Assembly: GCF_900155645.1 (NCBI RefSeq)
Contig: NZ_LT706985.1
Location: forward strand, 806,001 to 870,000
Reading direction: 5' to 3'
Source: Vaginimicrobium propionicum
GTDB taxonomy: Bacteria > Actinomycetota > Actinomycetes > Propionibacteriales > Propionibacteriaceae
Length of the DNA stretch: 64,000 nucleotides
In this document: positions 26,999 to 36,752 of the stretch, one piece after another
Position numbering within the stretch: the first letter of the stretch is position 1
How the letters are laid out: the number at the start of each line of letters is the position of its first letter
Position numbers and translations under genes: made by a program
Notes under the pieces: model-generated
What the model was told of the DNA's origin: nothing
Seen by the model: the letters and a program-made list of their open reading frames with translations, nothing else
The model's database searches: none

Positions 26999-27814
26999 CT
27001 AAAAATGGATTTGTTCAACATCAGCAACGAATCCACCCATCAGTCTTGCGCCTAACCCTTGAAACCGGGCAGGGTCGCCGGTAGTGACGAAGCGCCTAGT
27101 CGTCTCGGCATTTTCGGTACGTAGCAGCTCCCGGGCGGTCAATTTAGCAAAAGTGGCTCTGGCGCACTCGTCTGAGCTGGAAACTAGATTAACCCCCTCA
27201 CCCATTACATAGCTGATAACGCCAGATAGCAACGGGTAATGGGTGCAACCCAAAATCAATGTATCTATATCCGCCGCTTTAAGTGGGGCGAGGTAGTCTT
27301 CTGCTGTTGTCATAACCTCTTTGCCACTGGTTCTAGCATTCTCGACGAATTCAACGAACCTTGGGCAAACTTGGCTATAAATCTTCACCGATGTCGCCCC
27401 CAGCGCGTCGTAATAGGCTCGACTGTTGTAAGTGGCTTGGGTGGAAATAATTCCTATTCTGCTATTTCGAGTTGTGGCAGCCGCTTTTTGGCTAGCGGGC
27501 ATGATCACTTCGATAACCGGCACATCATAGCGTTCTCGGGCATCTCTAATCACTGCCGATGAGGCTGAATTGCACGCTATGACTAGGGCTTTAACGCCTT
27601 GCTCATGGAGCCAATCAAGGCCTTCGAGGGCAAACTCACGCACTTGAGCTATAGGCCTTGGCCCATAGGGAGCCCTCGCAGTATCACCTAGATAAATGAT
27701 GTTCTCATCAGGCAATAAATCAACAACTGCCCGAGCCACGGTCAACCCACCAAAACCTGAGTCGAATATCCCGATAGGAGCGTTGAGATCCACGTTGGTT
27801 AACTCTAGTCTCAC
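26999..27814 (-). CDS. murI: Glutamate racemase
   Basis: 271 aa cofactor-independent racemase that makes D-glutamate for peptidoglycan. The two catalytic cysteines are visible in [11 protein letters not shown] and [11 protein letters not shown], and the N-terminus has [16 protein letters not shown]. The GTG start overlaps the DUF2017 stop by 4 nt (GTGA), so the upstream in-frame extension was rejected. Confidence 0.97.
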   Translation of the reverse strand: MRLELTNVDLNAPIGIFDSGFGGLTVARAVVDLLPDENIIYLGDTARAPYGPRPIAQVREFALEGLDWLHEQGVKALVIACNSASSAVIRDARERYDVPVIEVIMPASQKAAATTRNSRIGIISTQATYNSRAYYDALGATSVKIYSQVCPRFVEFVENARTSGKEVMTTAEDYLAPLKAADIDTLILGCTHYPLLSGVISYVMGEGVNLVSSSDECARATFAKLTARELLRTENAETTRRFVTTGDPARFQGLGARLMGGFVADVEQIHF

Positions 27815-28461
27815 TCGAGCGCATCCAGTAGGGACTCTTGGACGTAACCTAACCACTGGTAAATGTCGAGAGCGAAAGATTTAGGGTTTTTGGCTGGCAG
27901 CTGGGATAGCCGATCCTCATCGTCTAAGCCAGCAATAGACAGGCGAGTCGCCAGGGCTAATCGCAAATTCGTCAAGGATTTCAGCCATCCCGCGATGTGA
28001 TTTACCCGAATAGTGCATTTCCCGCCTTCCACTAAACATGCAGCCAAATCGTGAAGCATAGCCTTTGCGCAGGTAACTTTATCGTCCAATAGGGATGATG
28101 CAGTGAACCGGTGGAAATCGTGATTAGACCTTGGATCATCGTTATAGGCGTTTGGAAACAGCCGGCGCAACACCGGGTCAGAGAAATTATAAAAATCAGG
28201 ATCTAGGGGTTGAATATCGTTATTTAGTTCGCGCTCCAACCTGGATAACAACTCATCTTCGTTCTCTTCGCGGCACGGACATGTGCGATTACATTCACTT
28301 TTTTCTTCACGAATCTCAAAATGTACGCCAGCATTAGCGCACGGCATTCCAGCGTCCAAGAGCAATTCAATTAACTGCAACAACAATCCCCGGATTAGTT
28401 CAACCTCTGTGGATTCAAAATTGCACTCCAAACCCTGTTTGCAACGCCGGAAAGTTTGCAT
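27811..28461 (-). CDS. DUF2017 family protein
   Basis: 216 aa actinobacterial protein of unknown function that is commonly encoded directly after clpS, as here. It is helical and soluble. An N-terminal region ends in a cysteine-rich patch (CNRTCPCREE near 77-87), and the conserved C-terminal part contains AGWLKSLTNLRLALATRL. The clpS stop TGA directly abuts its ATG, and it overlaps murI by 4 nt. The context hints at protein quality control, but that is only inference. Confidence 0.85.
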   Translation of the reverse strand: MQTFRRCKQGLECNFESTEVELIRGLLLQLIELLLDAGMPCANAGVHFEIREEKSECNRTCPCREENEDELLSRLERELNNDIQPLDPDFYNFSDPVLRRLFPNAYNDDPRSNHDFHRFTASSLLDDKVTCAKAMLHDLAACLVEGGKCTIRVNHIAGWLKSLTNLRLALATRLSIAGLDDEDRLSQLPAKNPKSFALDIYQWLGYVQESLLDALE

Positions 28462-28755
28462 TCAAGCACCCCTCGTTAGGGTGGCTAACAGCCCGAATTC
28501 ATGCATTGCTGCCACATCACGCTCCATCGCCTCGCGCGCACCAGAGCTGACGATTGCTTTACCCTCCATGTGCACTTGCATCATCAACCGCTCAGATTTA
28601 ACCCGGTCATAGCCAAAATAACGGCAAAAAACATGGGTGACATAACTCACTAAATTTACCGGATCATCCCAGACGATAGTCACCCACAGCTCGTCATTAA
28701 GCAAGCTGGGCTGTTGCTGTTCAAGGCCTTGCACCGTGACTTGCTGACTAGACAT
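28462..28755 (-). CDS. clpS: ATP-dependent Clp protease adaptor ClpS
   Basis: 97 aa N-end-rule adaptor that delivers substrates to ClpA/ClpC-type unfoldases. The ClpS core is clear: WVTIVWDDPVNLVSYVTHVF with the Asp and Asn that bind the N-degron, and MMQVHMEGKAIVSSG. The start used is the ATG at 28755, giving MSSQQVTV; AAGAAT lies 6 nt before it, so a leaderless mRNA is likely. A longer reading to 28800 adds an atypical tail. It heads the long minus-strand operon ending at tauE. Confidence 0.95.
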   Translation of the reverse strand: MSSQQVTVQGLEQQQPSLLNDELWVTIVWDDPVNLVSYVTHVFCRYFGYDRVKSERLMMQVHMEGKAIVSSGAREAMERDVAAMHEFGLLATLTRGA

Positions 28756-28824
28756 ACCTCTATTCTTATCAACAGGTTCAAACGCCCTGAGATAAAACAC
28801 GAAAATCGCCCTTAAACTATCTAC

Positions 28825-30180
28825 ATGACTTCAACAGCTTTGCTGACTGATATGTATGAGTTGACGATGATTATGGCCGCCCGCGAGGCTGGCGTCGCTG
28901 ATAGGCAGTGCACTTTCGAGCTTTTCCCGAGAAGGTTGCCGGAAGGACGCAGTTACGGGGTGGTGGCCGGTGTTGGTAGAGCTATGGAAGCCCTAGCAAA
29001 CTTCACCTTTTCATCTGCCGAAATCCAATTCTTAACCGAAAACAAAGTGATCGACGAGCCGTGCGCACAATGGCTATCTGAGTACCGTTTTTCTGGGAAT
29101 ATTTACGGCTATCCAGAAGGTGAATTGTTCTTTTCCGGATCACCATTATTGGTTGTTGAAGGTAGCTTTCAAGAGGCCGTAGTACTAGAAACATTGCTGT
29201 TGTCGATCTATAACTATGATTCTGCGGTTGCCTCGGCAGCATCCAGAATGACTTTGGCAGCTCAAGGGCGTCCCGTTATTGAGATGGGTAGCAGACGCAT
29301 CCAGGAATGGGCTGCTGTCGCCGCAGCTAGAGCAGCCTGGATCGCTGGTTTCGCGTCCACTTCAAACCTAGAGGCTGGAAGAACTTGGAATATCCCTGTC
29401 GGGGGAACTGCAGCTCACGCTTTCACCTTGCTATTTGATTCCGAAGAAGCAGCTTTTCAAGCCCAACTGAAAGCGATGGGAAAAGGCACGACGCTATTGG
29501 TAGATACCTATGATGTAGACGAGGCTATTCGTAGCGCTATCAGGCTAACTAATGGCCAATTGGGTGCTATTCGCATTGACTCAGGCGATCTTAATACTGA
29601 GGTAATTCGAGTTCGTAAACTACTAGATAGCCTAGGCGCTAAAGACACGCGTATTATCGTCACCTCTGACTTGGACGAGTACCAAATTGCTGCCCTGCGT
29701 GGTGCTCCAGTCGACGGCTTCGGGGTGGGCACCTCAGTAGTTATCGGCTCTGGTCACCCCACCTGCGGCATGGTCTACAAGATGGTAGCTAGGTCTAATT
29801 CATCCAATCCGGATGACCAGCAGATGCCGGTTTACAAGAAATCAATGAATAAGAAAACCATTGGTGGACGCAAATATGCCATGCGCCAAATTGATGACCA
29901 CGGTCGCGCCGAAGCGGAAGTCATTGGGGTTGGAGTAGAACCGAGAGTCGATTCTAATGATCGAATATTGATGGTAGATCTGGTGCGAAATGGCAAGATT
30001 GTTTATCACGAACCATTGCAGTCGGCTCGCGAGCGTCACGAACGCGCACGAGAAGAGTTACCGTCCAAAGCGCGCAAAATAAGCCGCGCTGAACAAGCGA
30101 TTCCAACAGTTATTTTGGACGAGCAATATAACGTACGCCGCAACCCATACTTGGATGGGCAACCGCCAGCCAACCTCTAA
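28825..30180 (+). CDS. pncB: Nicotinate phosphoribosyltransferase
   Basis: 451 aa. It converts nicotinate and PRPP to nicotinate mononucleotide in NAD salvage. Motifs are TDMYELTMIMAAREAGVADR at the N-terminus, the phosphoribosyl site region MGSRRIQEW, and IRIDSGDL. TAAACT at 28813-28818 lies 6 nt before the ATG with no Shine-Dalgarno, so it is leaderless. A divergent clpS-pncB order is also found in mycobacteria. The 3' end is 4 nt from convergent malQ. Confidence 0.96.
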   Translation: MTSTALLTDMYELTMIMAAREAGVADRQCTFELFPRRLPEGRSYGVVAGVGRAMEALANFTFSSAEIQFLTENKVIDEPCAQWLSEYRFSGNIYGYPEGELFFSGSPLLVVEGSFQEAVVLETLLLSIYNYDSAVASAASRMTLAAQGRPVIEMGSRRIQEWAAVAAARAAWIAGFASTSNLEAGRTWNIPVGGTAAHAFTLLFDSEEAAFQAQLKAMGKGTTLLVDTYDVDEAIRSAIRLTNGQLGAIRIDSGDLNTEVIRVRKLLDSLGAKDTRIIVTSDLDEYQIAALRGAPVDGFGVGTSVVIGSGHPTCGMVYKMVARSNSSNPDDQQMPVYKKSMNKKTIGGRKYAMRQIDDHGRAEAEVIGVGVEPRVDSNDRILMVDLVRNGKIVYHEPLQSARERHERAREELPSKARKISRAEQAIPTVILDEQYNVRRNPYLDGQPPANL

Positions 30181-30184
30181 GAAG

Positions 30185-32347
30185 CTAGTGAGCCTCAACG
30201 TGTCGCTGCCACGGCAGCGGCACCATTGACCATTCGTTCATCACTGCCGCTAAGCGCATTGGGCGGCTCATGCCGAAAATATCCTCTAAAAACACCGGAT
30301 TGCCGACCGGATCCGATAACGGCACGCACCAGTTCGGGTATTGCTTCCAAGTACCTGGCTGATTCTGGATGCGCATATCCCCCACAGCGTCCACTAGCGC
30401 CACGTTTAATACCCTGGCGGGTGTCAGCATCAAGAATCTGTGCAAAGCAAGCACAATATTTTCCACCGGGTCAGTAGAATCTTCGCGCAGTAAACCGAGC
30501 TTATTGAGGTTAGCTATCCAGCGATTTATTTCTTGGTCTGCCACCGACTCCTCATGAGCCAATGATTCAGTTAGCAGCCCTAAATCATTGCGCAATTTGA
30601 CGTGAACTTTCGCCAAATAACCGCTAGTTGGAGGCAGATCATGGGTAGTTACCGAACCCATACATAGTGCCCGCCAGTTTTGCGGTGGCAGCGGATTAGC
30701 GTCACTGCCGTTTTCAAACCACAAAACTGAGGTGCCGAGAATACCTCGACTACTCAGGTAGTCGCGCACCCAAGGCTCCACAGTACCTAAATCTTCACCG
30801 ATGACAATGCCTGCAGCTCGTTCGGCTTCTAGGGCAATAATCCCAATCATGGCTTCATGGTCATAACGCACATAGGTGCCTTCAGCAGCACTTTGACCCT
30901 CAGGAATCCACCACAGCCTAAACATTCCGAGGATATGGTCGATACGTACTCCACCCGAGTGACTCATCGCGGTGCGTACCATCTGTCTGAACGGCGCATA
31001 GGCAGTATCCGCCAACCGATCTGGACGCCACGGCGGCTGCCCCCAATCCTGCCCTAGCTGGTTATAGTTATCCGGCGGAGCCCCGACGGTGACACCCATA
31101 GCGTAGGTGTCACGCATCATCCAAGTATCTGCACTTGCCCCAGAAACACCCACTGCCAAGTCAGTAATAACGCCCAGAGACATTCCAGCGTCGATGGCTG
31201 CCTGTTGAGTATTTGATAATTGATCTTGGGCAATCCATTGCAGCCACTCTTCGAACATCACTTCTTCTAGGTGGGCAACCCTGAAATCATCAACTTGCGG
31301 CGATGTTGGACGCTGGAATTCTTCCGGCCAACAACGCCAATCATTGCCGTAGTATTCACAAAGCACGCACCAAGTAGCAAAATCACGCAACCTACGCCCT
31401 TGCGTACGACGAAATTCGTCGAAAGCCATTTGTCGGGAAGGACGGCGACCCCCTCGGTAAAGAATTTTCAGTGCCTGCTTCTTGGCTGACCAAGACTCGT
31501 CTCTTTCGATTAGTTCTTTACCGATTAAACTGTCAGCCAAATCACCCCGTAAAACATCTATCTGGTCACGTTCATGCTCGTCTAATAGCGCATATTCAAC
31601 AACTAATTCCGGACGGATGTACATCGGGTTTACGAAAAGCCTGGAACTGGGCAAGTAAGGTGACGCATCCATCGGCGCACGCGCACAGGAGGCATGGAGC
31701 GGGTTCACCAGCACGTAGTCAGCGTCCAATTGAGTGGCTGACCAGATAGCTAAATCACTTAAATCGGTAAGGTCACCGACTCCCCATGAATCGTGGGAAC
31801 GCACCGAATACAGCTGAGCTGCTAGCCCCCATATCCGACCCTCACCCATGGATTCGGGAAGACGCAAATAATTAGGGGTAACTATCAAGGTGGAGTCTGC
31901 GGTGCGGTCATCAGAAACCAGCTCAATGCGGTGATATCCCAGCGGCAGATCGCACGGGATTTCAAAACTTGCTTCACCGACTAGCTGCCCATCAATCTCG
32001 CGAGGAGCAGTAAAGTTTTCCACTTGACGAACCTGGCGAACTCCGCCCTGCTCTAAACGCAAAGTCACTTGTGCGGGGTGAGTGTGCAGCACGTGAGCAT
32101 CAAAAGTGCATGTCGTGCCTTGTCTAGCGATAACTACCGGCGGCAATGTGCGCCTGAACGGTTTTAATTCCAGATCCATCAGAGCAGACTCAATGGCTTG
32201 CTCACTGCTTGCGTCAATGCCTAAGGCAGCCAGCACTTTGACGACAGTAGCCTCAGAAACGTCTAGGTGGTTGCCTTTCCAGTCCCAAAATTCGGTGGCG
32301 ATGTTCATCGCTTCGGCCAGGTGCTTCAGTGAACCTTGAACAGCCAT
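30185..32347 (-). CDS. malQ: 4-alpha-glucanotransferase (GH77 amylomaltase)
   Basis: 720 aa, in the size range of the actinobacterial long form with an N-terminal beta-sandwich extension (about 1-150). The GH77 barrel includes the catalytic-region segments SGGVRIDHILGMFRLWWIP and GIVIGEDLGTVEPWV. It transfers maltosyl and longer glucan units during glycogen or maltodextrin turnover in the cytoplasm. An AGG lies 7 nt before the ATG. No other glycogen gene is adjacent. Confidence 0.95.
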   Translation of the reverse strand: MAVQGSLKHLAEAMNIATEFWDWKGNHLDVSEATVVKVLAALGIDASSEQAIESALMDLELKPFRRTLPPVVIARQGTTCTFDAHVLHTHPAQVTLRLEQGGVRQVRQVENFTAPREIDGQLVGEASFEIPCDLPLGYHRIELVSDDRTADSTLIVTPNYLRLPESMGEGRIWGLAAQLYSVRSHDSWGVGDLTDLSDLAIWSATQLDADYVLVNPLHASCARAPMDASPYLPSSRLFVNPMYIRPELVVEYALLDEHERDQIDVLRGDLADSLIGKELIERDESWSAKKQALKILYRGGRRPSRQMAFDEFRRTQGRRLRDFATWCVLCEYYGNDWRCWPEEFQRPTSPQVDDFRVAHLEEVMFEEWLQWIAQDQLSNTQQAAIDAGMSLGVITDLAVGVSGASADTWMMRDTYAMGVTVGAPPDNYNQLGQDWGQPPWRPDRLADTAYAPFRQMVRTAMSHSGGVRIDHILGMFRLWWIPEGQSAAEGTYVRYDHEAMIGIIALEAERAAGIVIGEDLGTVEPWVRDYLSSRGILGTSVLWFENGSDANPLPPQNWRALCMGSVTTHDLPPTSGYLAKVHVKLRNDLGLLTESLAHEESVADQEINRWIANLNKLGLLREDSTDPVENIVLALHRFLMLTPARVLNVALVDAVGDMRIQNQPGTWKQYPNWCVPLSDPVGNPVFLEDIFGMSRPMRLAAVMNEWSMVPLPWQRHVEAH

Positions 32348-32477
32348 TTAGGTGCCTATCTCTCGTGATCCCTAGGTCAGATTATCGAAGGTTATACGGC
32401 CACCTCGACACAAACACCTAAGAAATAGCTAAAGACCATCATTTGATGATGCACTTATTCGTGACACACTATTAGCC

Positions 32478-32738
32478 ATGAGCGAAATGGCACCTGGTTC
32501 CCAAACTGTTTTAGATGAACGCACCCAAGCGGAGCAGTTCGAAGATGGCGACGCGGAACGTTTCAGCCACTATGTTCCTAAAAATAAATTAATGGAAGCA
32601 ATGGTCAACGGAACGCCAGTCATAGCTCTGTGCGGCAAAGTATGGGTTCCTAGTCGAAACCCCGAGAAATTTCCTGTTTGCCCAGTCTGTAAAGAAATAT
32701 GGCAGCAAATGAATCCAGGCGAGAACGACAAGAATTAG
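32478..32738 (+). CDS. DUF3039 domain-containing protein
   Basis: 86 aa soluble actinobacterial protein of unknown function. The domain pattern is HYVPKNKLMEAMVNGTPV followed by ALCGKVWVPSRNPEKFPVC and CPVCKEIW. The three cysteines (one in LCGK, then CPVC) suggest a zinc site. CACACT lies 7 nt before the ATG. It lies upstream of hemA on the same strand, but hemA has its own -10 box. Confidence 0.88.
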   Translation: MSEMAPGSQTVLDERTQAEQFEDGDAERFSHYVPKNKLMEAMVNGTPVIALCGKVWVPSRNPEKFPVCPVCKEIWQQMNPGENDKN

Positions 32739-32805
32739 TCAACCCTAAGTCTCATTACCTCTCGGCGACGCGGTGTCGCTAGAGAAAATTATATACAGTG
32801 TCAGC

Positions 32806-34035
32806 GTGCCAGTAATTCAGTTAGGCGTGACGCACCGCAATGTCAGCAACGCTGAACTAGCTAAGCTGAACGAAGCCGCTGACCCCTTACTATCCTTGTT
32901 GAATACCGACAGCGCAATCAGCGGAGCGATTCTGCTGGCAACGTGTAACCGCTTCGAGATTTATGTTGACGCCAAGAATTTACATCCGGGTGTAGAGATA
33001 GTGCGGCAGGGTTTGGCAAAGGTAACTGACGATAGTGAGCCCATCGCCCAGAATCTTCAAGTACGCAGTGGGCAGTTAGCCGTCCAACATTTATTTGAGG
33101 TCACCTGCGGACTAGATGCCGTGGTGGTTGGCGAAAATGAGGTTGCTGGGCAAGTTAGGCGCGCTCTAACCGCCTATTCGCAAACCGCAAACTCGCGTCT
33201 TACTAGGCTTTTTCAAGCAGCATTGACGACGTCTAAGACTGTCGCTAACAACACTCGCCTAGGAGCCAATGGCCGCTCTTTAGCGTCCGTAGGTTTAGAT
33301 TTGGTCGATCAACGTCATGCAGGGGTAGCAGGACGCAAAACCTTAGTGCTAGGCACCGGCGATTACGCTGGCGTAGTGGTAGCTGAGTTGACTCGCCGTC
33401 GCGCAGAGGATATCCGAGTTTATTCTGCCAGCGGACGTTCACGAGCTTTCGCTGATTCCCACCCACAAGTGAAAGCCGTAGAAGAAAAAGATTTTAATGC
33501 CGCCCTCTCGTGGGCTGACCTCATCGTTTGTTGCTCTGGCAGCTCAACTCCGTTAATTACCGTCGAACAATTAAACAACATTAATTTTGACCAGATTCTG
33601 CCAATCATCGACTTAGCGTTAAGCGGGGACGTTGAGAAAAGCGTCAGATATCTTGATCAGGTTGCGGTAATTGATCTAGACGAGATCGCTGCGAATGTTG
33701 ATCCGAGACAAGCTGAGGCAACCGAGCAGGCTAAACGAATAGTTAAGACAAGCGCTGAAACTTTCACCCATGCAGAACAGGGACGCAAAGCTGACCCTGC
33801 AGTGATCGCTATCCGCTCTTATGTGTCACAAATTATCGATAACGAGATTGCGGAAGCCACGCGCCATCACAGCCCGGAAACCAGCGCCGAGATTGCCCGC
33901 TCGCTAAGAAGGGCGTCCAATTCTTTACTTCACACCCCCTGCGTGCGCGCAAATGAATGGGCGCGCAATGGCGATATCGATACTTTCGAGAATGCCCTGA
34001 ACACAGTTTTTGGGATCGAAGTCGAGGTGAGCTAG
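32806..34035 (+). CDS. hemA: Glutamyl-tRNA reductase
   Basis: 409 aa enzyme that reduces Glu-tRNA(Glu) to glutamate-1-semialdehyde, the first step of the C5 heme route. It has GVTHRNVSNAEL, the nucleophile C47 in ATCNRFEIY, the GENEVAGQVRRA substrate region and an NADPH domain near GTGDYAGVV. The start is set at GTG 32806 because TACAGT at 32794-32799 lies 6 nt before it and the family begins a few residues before GxxH; a GTG at 32773 would add 11 residues. It heads the hem operon. Confidence 0.95.
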   Translation: MPVIQLGVTHRNVSNAELAKLNEAADPLLSLLNTDSAISGAILLATCNRFEIYVDAKNLHPGVEIVRQGLAKVTDDSEPIAQNLQVRSGQLAVQHLFEVTCGLDAVVVGENEVAGQVRRALTAYSQTANSRLTRLFQAALTTSKTVANNTRLGANGRSLASVGLDLVDQRHAGVAGRKTLVLGTGDYAGVVVAELTRRRAEDIRVYSASGRSRAFADSHPQVKAVEEKDFNAALSWADLIVCCSGSSTPLITVEQLNNINFDQILPIIDLALSGDVEKSVRYLDQVAVIDLDEIAANVDPRQAEATEQAKRIVKTSAETFTHAEQGRKADPAVIAIRSYVSQIIDNEIAEATRHHSPETSAEIARSLRRASNSLLHTPCVRANEWARNGDIDTFENALNTVFGIEVEVS

Positions 34036-34929
34036 ATGTATCGACTAGGGACAAGAGGCAGTCGACTGGCACGCACCCAATCTCAATGGGTGGGCGACCA
34101 GCTAACCGCTTTGGGACAAAAGGTTGAGCTGGCAATAATCACTACTGCCGGTGACAACCAATCAGTTCCACTAAATAAATTTGCGCGACCAGGCGCTTTT
34201 GTCGCTGCTCTCCAAGAAGCCGTGCTAGATAAGCGCTGCGATCTGGCTGTTCACTCATTCAAAGATTTGCCCTCAGCCCAAGTTAGTGGGCTAGTTTTAG
34301 CTGCTGTGCCGCAGCGAGCCTCTAACCGCGACATATTAATCACTCCAGATGGTTTTCAGATCTCTGAATTACCACGTGGGGCGAGGATCGGAACTTCTTC
34401 TCCGAGGCGAGTAAAAGCCTTGCAGCGGCTTCGCCCAGATCTTAATTTCACGGCTTTACGCGGTAATGTTGAAACCCGCATTCGTGCCGCTATGGAGGGC
34501 CGGGTAGACGGTGTTGTTTTGGCTCAGGCTGGTTTAGAAAGACTAGGTTTATTGACCGATCAGATGCGTCCAATCGACTTTTCTGTGTTGTTGCCGGCAC
34601 CTGCTCAAGGGGCATTAGCTGTGGAATGTCGCGTTAATGACCCAATTGGCGAAGTCATAGCCAAAATTAATGACACAAAAACTCGCATTTGTGTTCAGGC
34701 CGAGCGAGCCGTCCTAGCTGGGGTTGATGCCGCATGTACTACCGCTGTTGGAGCGCACGCATATCTTCAAGAAGCCGACACGCTCTGTCTAGAAGCAGAT
34801 TTGGCTGATTGGCTCGGAGTGGACTATGCGCGGACATCTGAGTCCACTCGGTTGGGTGACAATCCCCTAGCCGACGCCAAGGCACTTGGAATAAGAGTGG
34901 CTGAAACTCTGTTAGCGAGCGCGAAATGA
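34036..34929 (+). CDS. hemC: Porphobilinogen deaminase (hydroxymethylbilane synthase)
   Basis: 297 aa. It condenses four porphobilinogens into hydroxymethylbilane on a dipyrromethane cofactor, which attaches to C234 in GVDAACTTAVGAHAY. Other motifs are GTRGSRLARTQS, AVHSFKDLPS and RIGTSSPRR. The ATG directly follows the hemA stop, and the stop overlaps the next gene by 4 nt. Confidence 0.97.
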   Translation: MYRLGTRGSRLARTQSQWVGDQLTALGQKVELAIITTAGDNQSVPLNKFARPGAFVAALQEAVLDKRCDLAVHSFKDLPSAQVSGLVLAAVPQRASNRDILITPDGFQISELPRGARIGTSSPRRVKALQRLRPDLNFTALRGNVETRIRAAMEGRVDGVVLAQAGLERLGLLTDQMRPIDFSVLLPAPAQGALAVECRVNDPIGEVIAKINDTKTRICVQAERAVLAGVDAACTTAVGAHAYLQEADTLCLEADLADWLGVDYARTSESTRLGDNPLADAKALGIRVAETLLASAK

Positions 34930-36752
34930 GACAACCGATTCTACTCATTCGTCCTGACGGTAATGATCGCGATGCCGCAGCACTTAGAAATGTGGGATTG
35001 ACAGCAATTCAAGAACCATATCTGACCATCAGCTTGGGGGCGCAAAAGCCAGCCAACCGACTGCTTGAAGAGCTACAGTCGGCTGGCGAAAACGACTGGT
35101 TGGTTATCACGTCGCCGCGCGCGATACCAGCCTGGTCTTCCCTTGTTGGCCAGGGCCGACTAATTGAAGCGTTGGACGAAGCAAGAGTACGCGGATTACG
35201 TTTGGCAGCTGTCGGGCCGCGTTCAGCTAAAGGATTGAATGTTGATCTGGTCGGGTCTAAAGATGGCAGCGCTCTAGCTCAACAATTGCTTGAATTTCCC
35301 ACAGGTAAAGCGTTATTGCCTCAAAGCGCTATCGCTAGACGTGAACTATCGGATTTGTTGGGTGAGGCCGGCTGGCAGGTTGTGAGTGCCAGTGTTTACC
35401 AAACTGAGACGGTAACTGAGGAACCAAGATCTGCTAGAGCAGCTAGCGCCGGCAATATCGATGGAGTTCTTCTTCGTTCCCCAAGCGCGGTATTTGCCCT
35501 TGCCAGGTGGACGAAGGGACGGTTGCGCGCCTATGCAGTTGGCCCAACCACGCAGCGTGCTGCAAAAACTCAACCATGGGATGTAGTGAATATCGATTTG
35601 GGTACTCCTGCTGAAGTTGCTGCCCAAATAAAAGCTGCTGAAACGTCTGGGCTTAATCTAAAATCGGTAGTCGATAGGCACCCGCTGCCTGATGGTCACC
35701 CAATGGTTACTGGATTGACCCGCAACTCTCTGGTGATCAGAAATTATCTTGGGGAATACACTCGCACTCGCCCGGTGTGGTTTATGCGGCAAGCTGGTCG
35801 TTCACTACCGGAATATCGAGCAATCCGTGAGGGCACCAAAATGTTGGACTCGTGCCTAGACCCTCAACTTGCCGCAGAAATCACACTTCAGCCGGTACGT
35901 CGTCACGGCGTAGACGCAGCAATATTATTTTCTGACATTGTGGTACCAGTTCGTTTGGCCGGGGTGCCGATAACTATTGAACCAGGGGTAGGCCCAGTGT
36001 GCGCTACACCAATACGTAGCGCTAAAGACGTGGATCGACTACCCGAATTAGACCCTCAAATGGTTGCCCCGGTGGCCGAAGCCGCCAGAATCTGCGTCAG
36101 TGAACTAGGCGCTACCCCACTAATCGGTTTCGCCGGCGCGCCATTTACGGTGGCATCGTATTTGGTAGAAGGTCGCCCATCTCGAGGCTTGCCGATAACC
36201 CGACAGTTAATGCGTGACGACCCAAAAACTTGGCATCGATTGCTGAGTTGGGTGGCCAGATGCACCACCATTTTTTTACGGGAACAAGCAAAAGCTGGTG
36301 CTAGCGCTCTGCAGCTTTTCGATTCTTGGGCGGGACGTTTGAGTGTGGCGGAATATCGAGAATTCTCACTTCCTCACTCTGCCGAAGTACTAGAAGGGGT
36401 GGCCGATCTAGGTCTACCACGTGTCCATTTTGGCACCTGCACTCGTGATTTGTTGGTTGATATGCATGCTGCCGGTGCTGACGTTATCGGCGTGGCTAGT
36501 GATATCGGGTTAGCTACCGCTAATGAACTACTGGGTGCTCAAGTGCCGCTACAAGGAAATATCAACCCTCATTTACTCACCGGCGGCTGGGAAAGGCTGG
36601 CTTGGGCTAGCGCGAATGTCATTGAACAAGGCGCTAAAGCCCCTGGCCACGTAGTCAATTTAGGGCACGGGGTAAATCAATATTGCGACCCTAGAGTGCT
36701 AACTCACCTGGTTGATTTCATCCACAATTATTCGGGGCAATCGTGCGGGTAG
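34926..36752 (+). CDS. Fused uroporphyrinogen-III synthase / uroporphyrinogen decarboxylase (HemD-HemE)
   Basis: One uninterrupted 608-aa frame joins two consecutive enzymes. Residues 1 to about 245 are HemD (LVITSPRAIPAWSSL, VDGVLLRSPSAVFAL-like region, AVGPTTQRAAK), which cyclises hydroxymethylbilane. Residues from about 262 are HemE, beginning with RNSLVIRNYLGEYTRTRPVW and FMRQAGRSLPEYR, with FSDIVVP, LIGFAGAPFTVASYLVEG and the C-terminal NLGHGVNQYCDP; it decarboxylates uroporphyrinogen III to coproporphyrinogen III. A Met at 260 could allow internal initiation, but no Shine-Dalgarno precedes it. The gene overlaps hemC by 4 nt and hemY by 10 nt. Confidence 0.93.
   Translation: MRQPILLIRPDGNDRDAAALRNVGLTAIQEPYLTISLGAQKPANRLLEELQSAGENDWLVITSPRAIPAWSSLVGQGRLIEALDEARVRGLRLAAVGPRSAKGLNVDLVGSKDGSALAQQLLEFPTGKALLPQSAIARRELSDLLGEAGWQVVSASVYQTETVTEEPRSARAASAGNIDGVLLRSPSAVFALARWTKGRLRAYAVGPTTQRAAKTQPWDVVNIDLGTPAEVAAQIKAAETSGLNLKSVVDRHPLPDGHPMVTGLTRNSLVIRNYLGEYTRTRPVWFMRQAGRSLPEYRAIREGTKMLDSCLDPQLAAEITLQPVRRHGVDAAILFSDIVVPVRLAGVPITIEPGVGPVCATPIRSAKDVDRLPELDPQMVAPVAEAARICVSELGATPLIGFAGAPFTVASYLVEGRPSRGLPITRQLMRDDPKTWHRLLSWVARCTTIFLREQAKAGASALQLFDSWAGRLSVAEYREFSLPHSAEVLEGVADLGLPRVHFGTCTRDLLVDMHAAGADVIGVASDIGLATANELLGAQVPLQGNINPHLLTGGWERLAWASANVIEQGAKAPGHVVNLGHGVNQYCDPRVLTHLVDFIHNYSGQSCG

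Noticed and set aside
34926-36752. HemD-HemE fusion as a sequencing error joining two genes
   Set aside because: The frame is continuous with normal codon use through the linker, and no ribosome site or stop-like position is seen at the junction.
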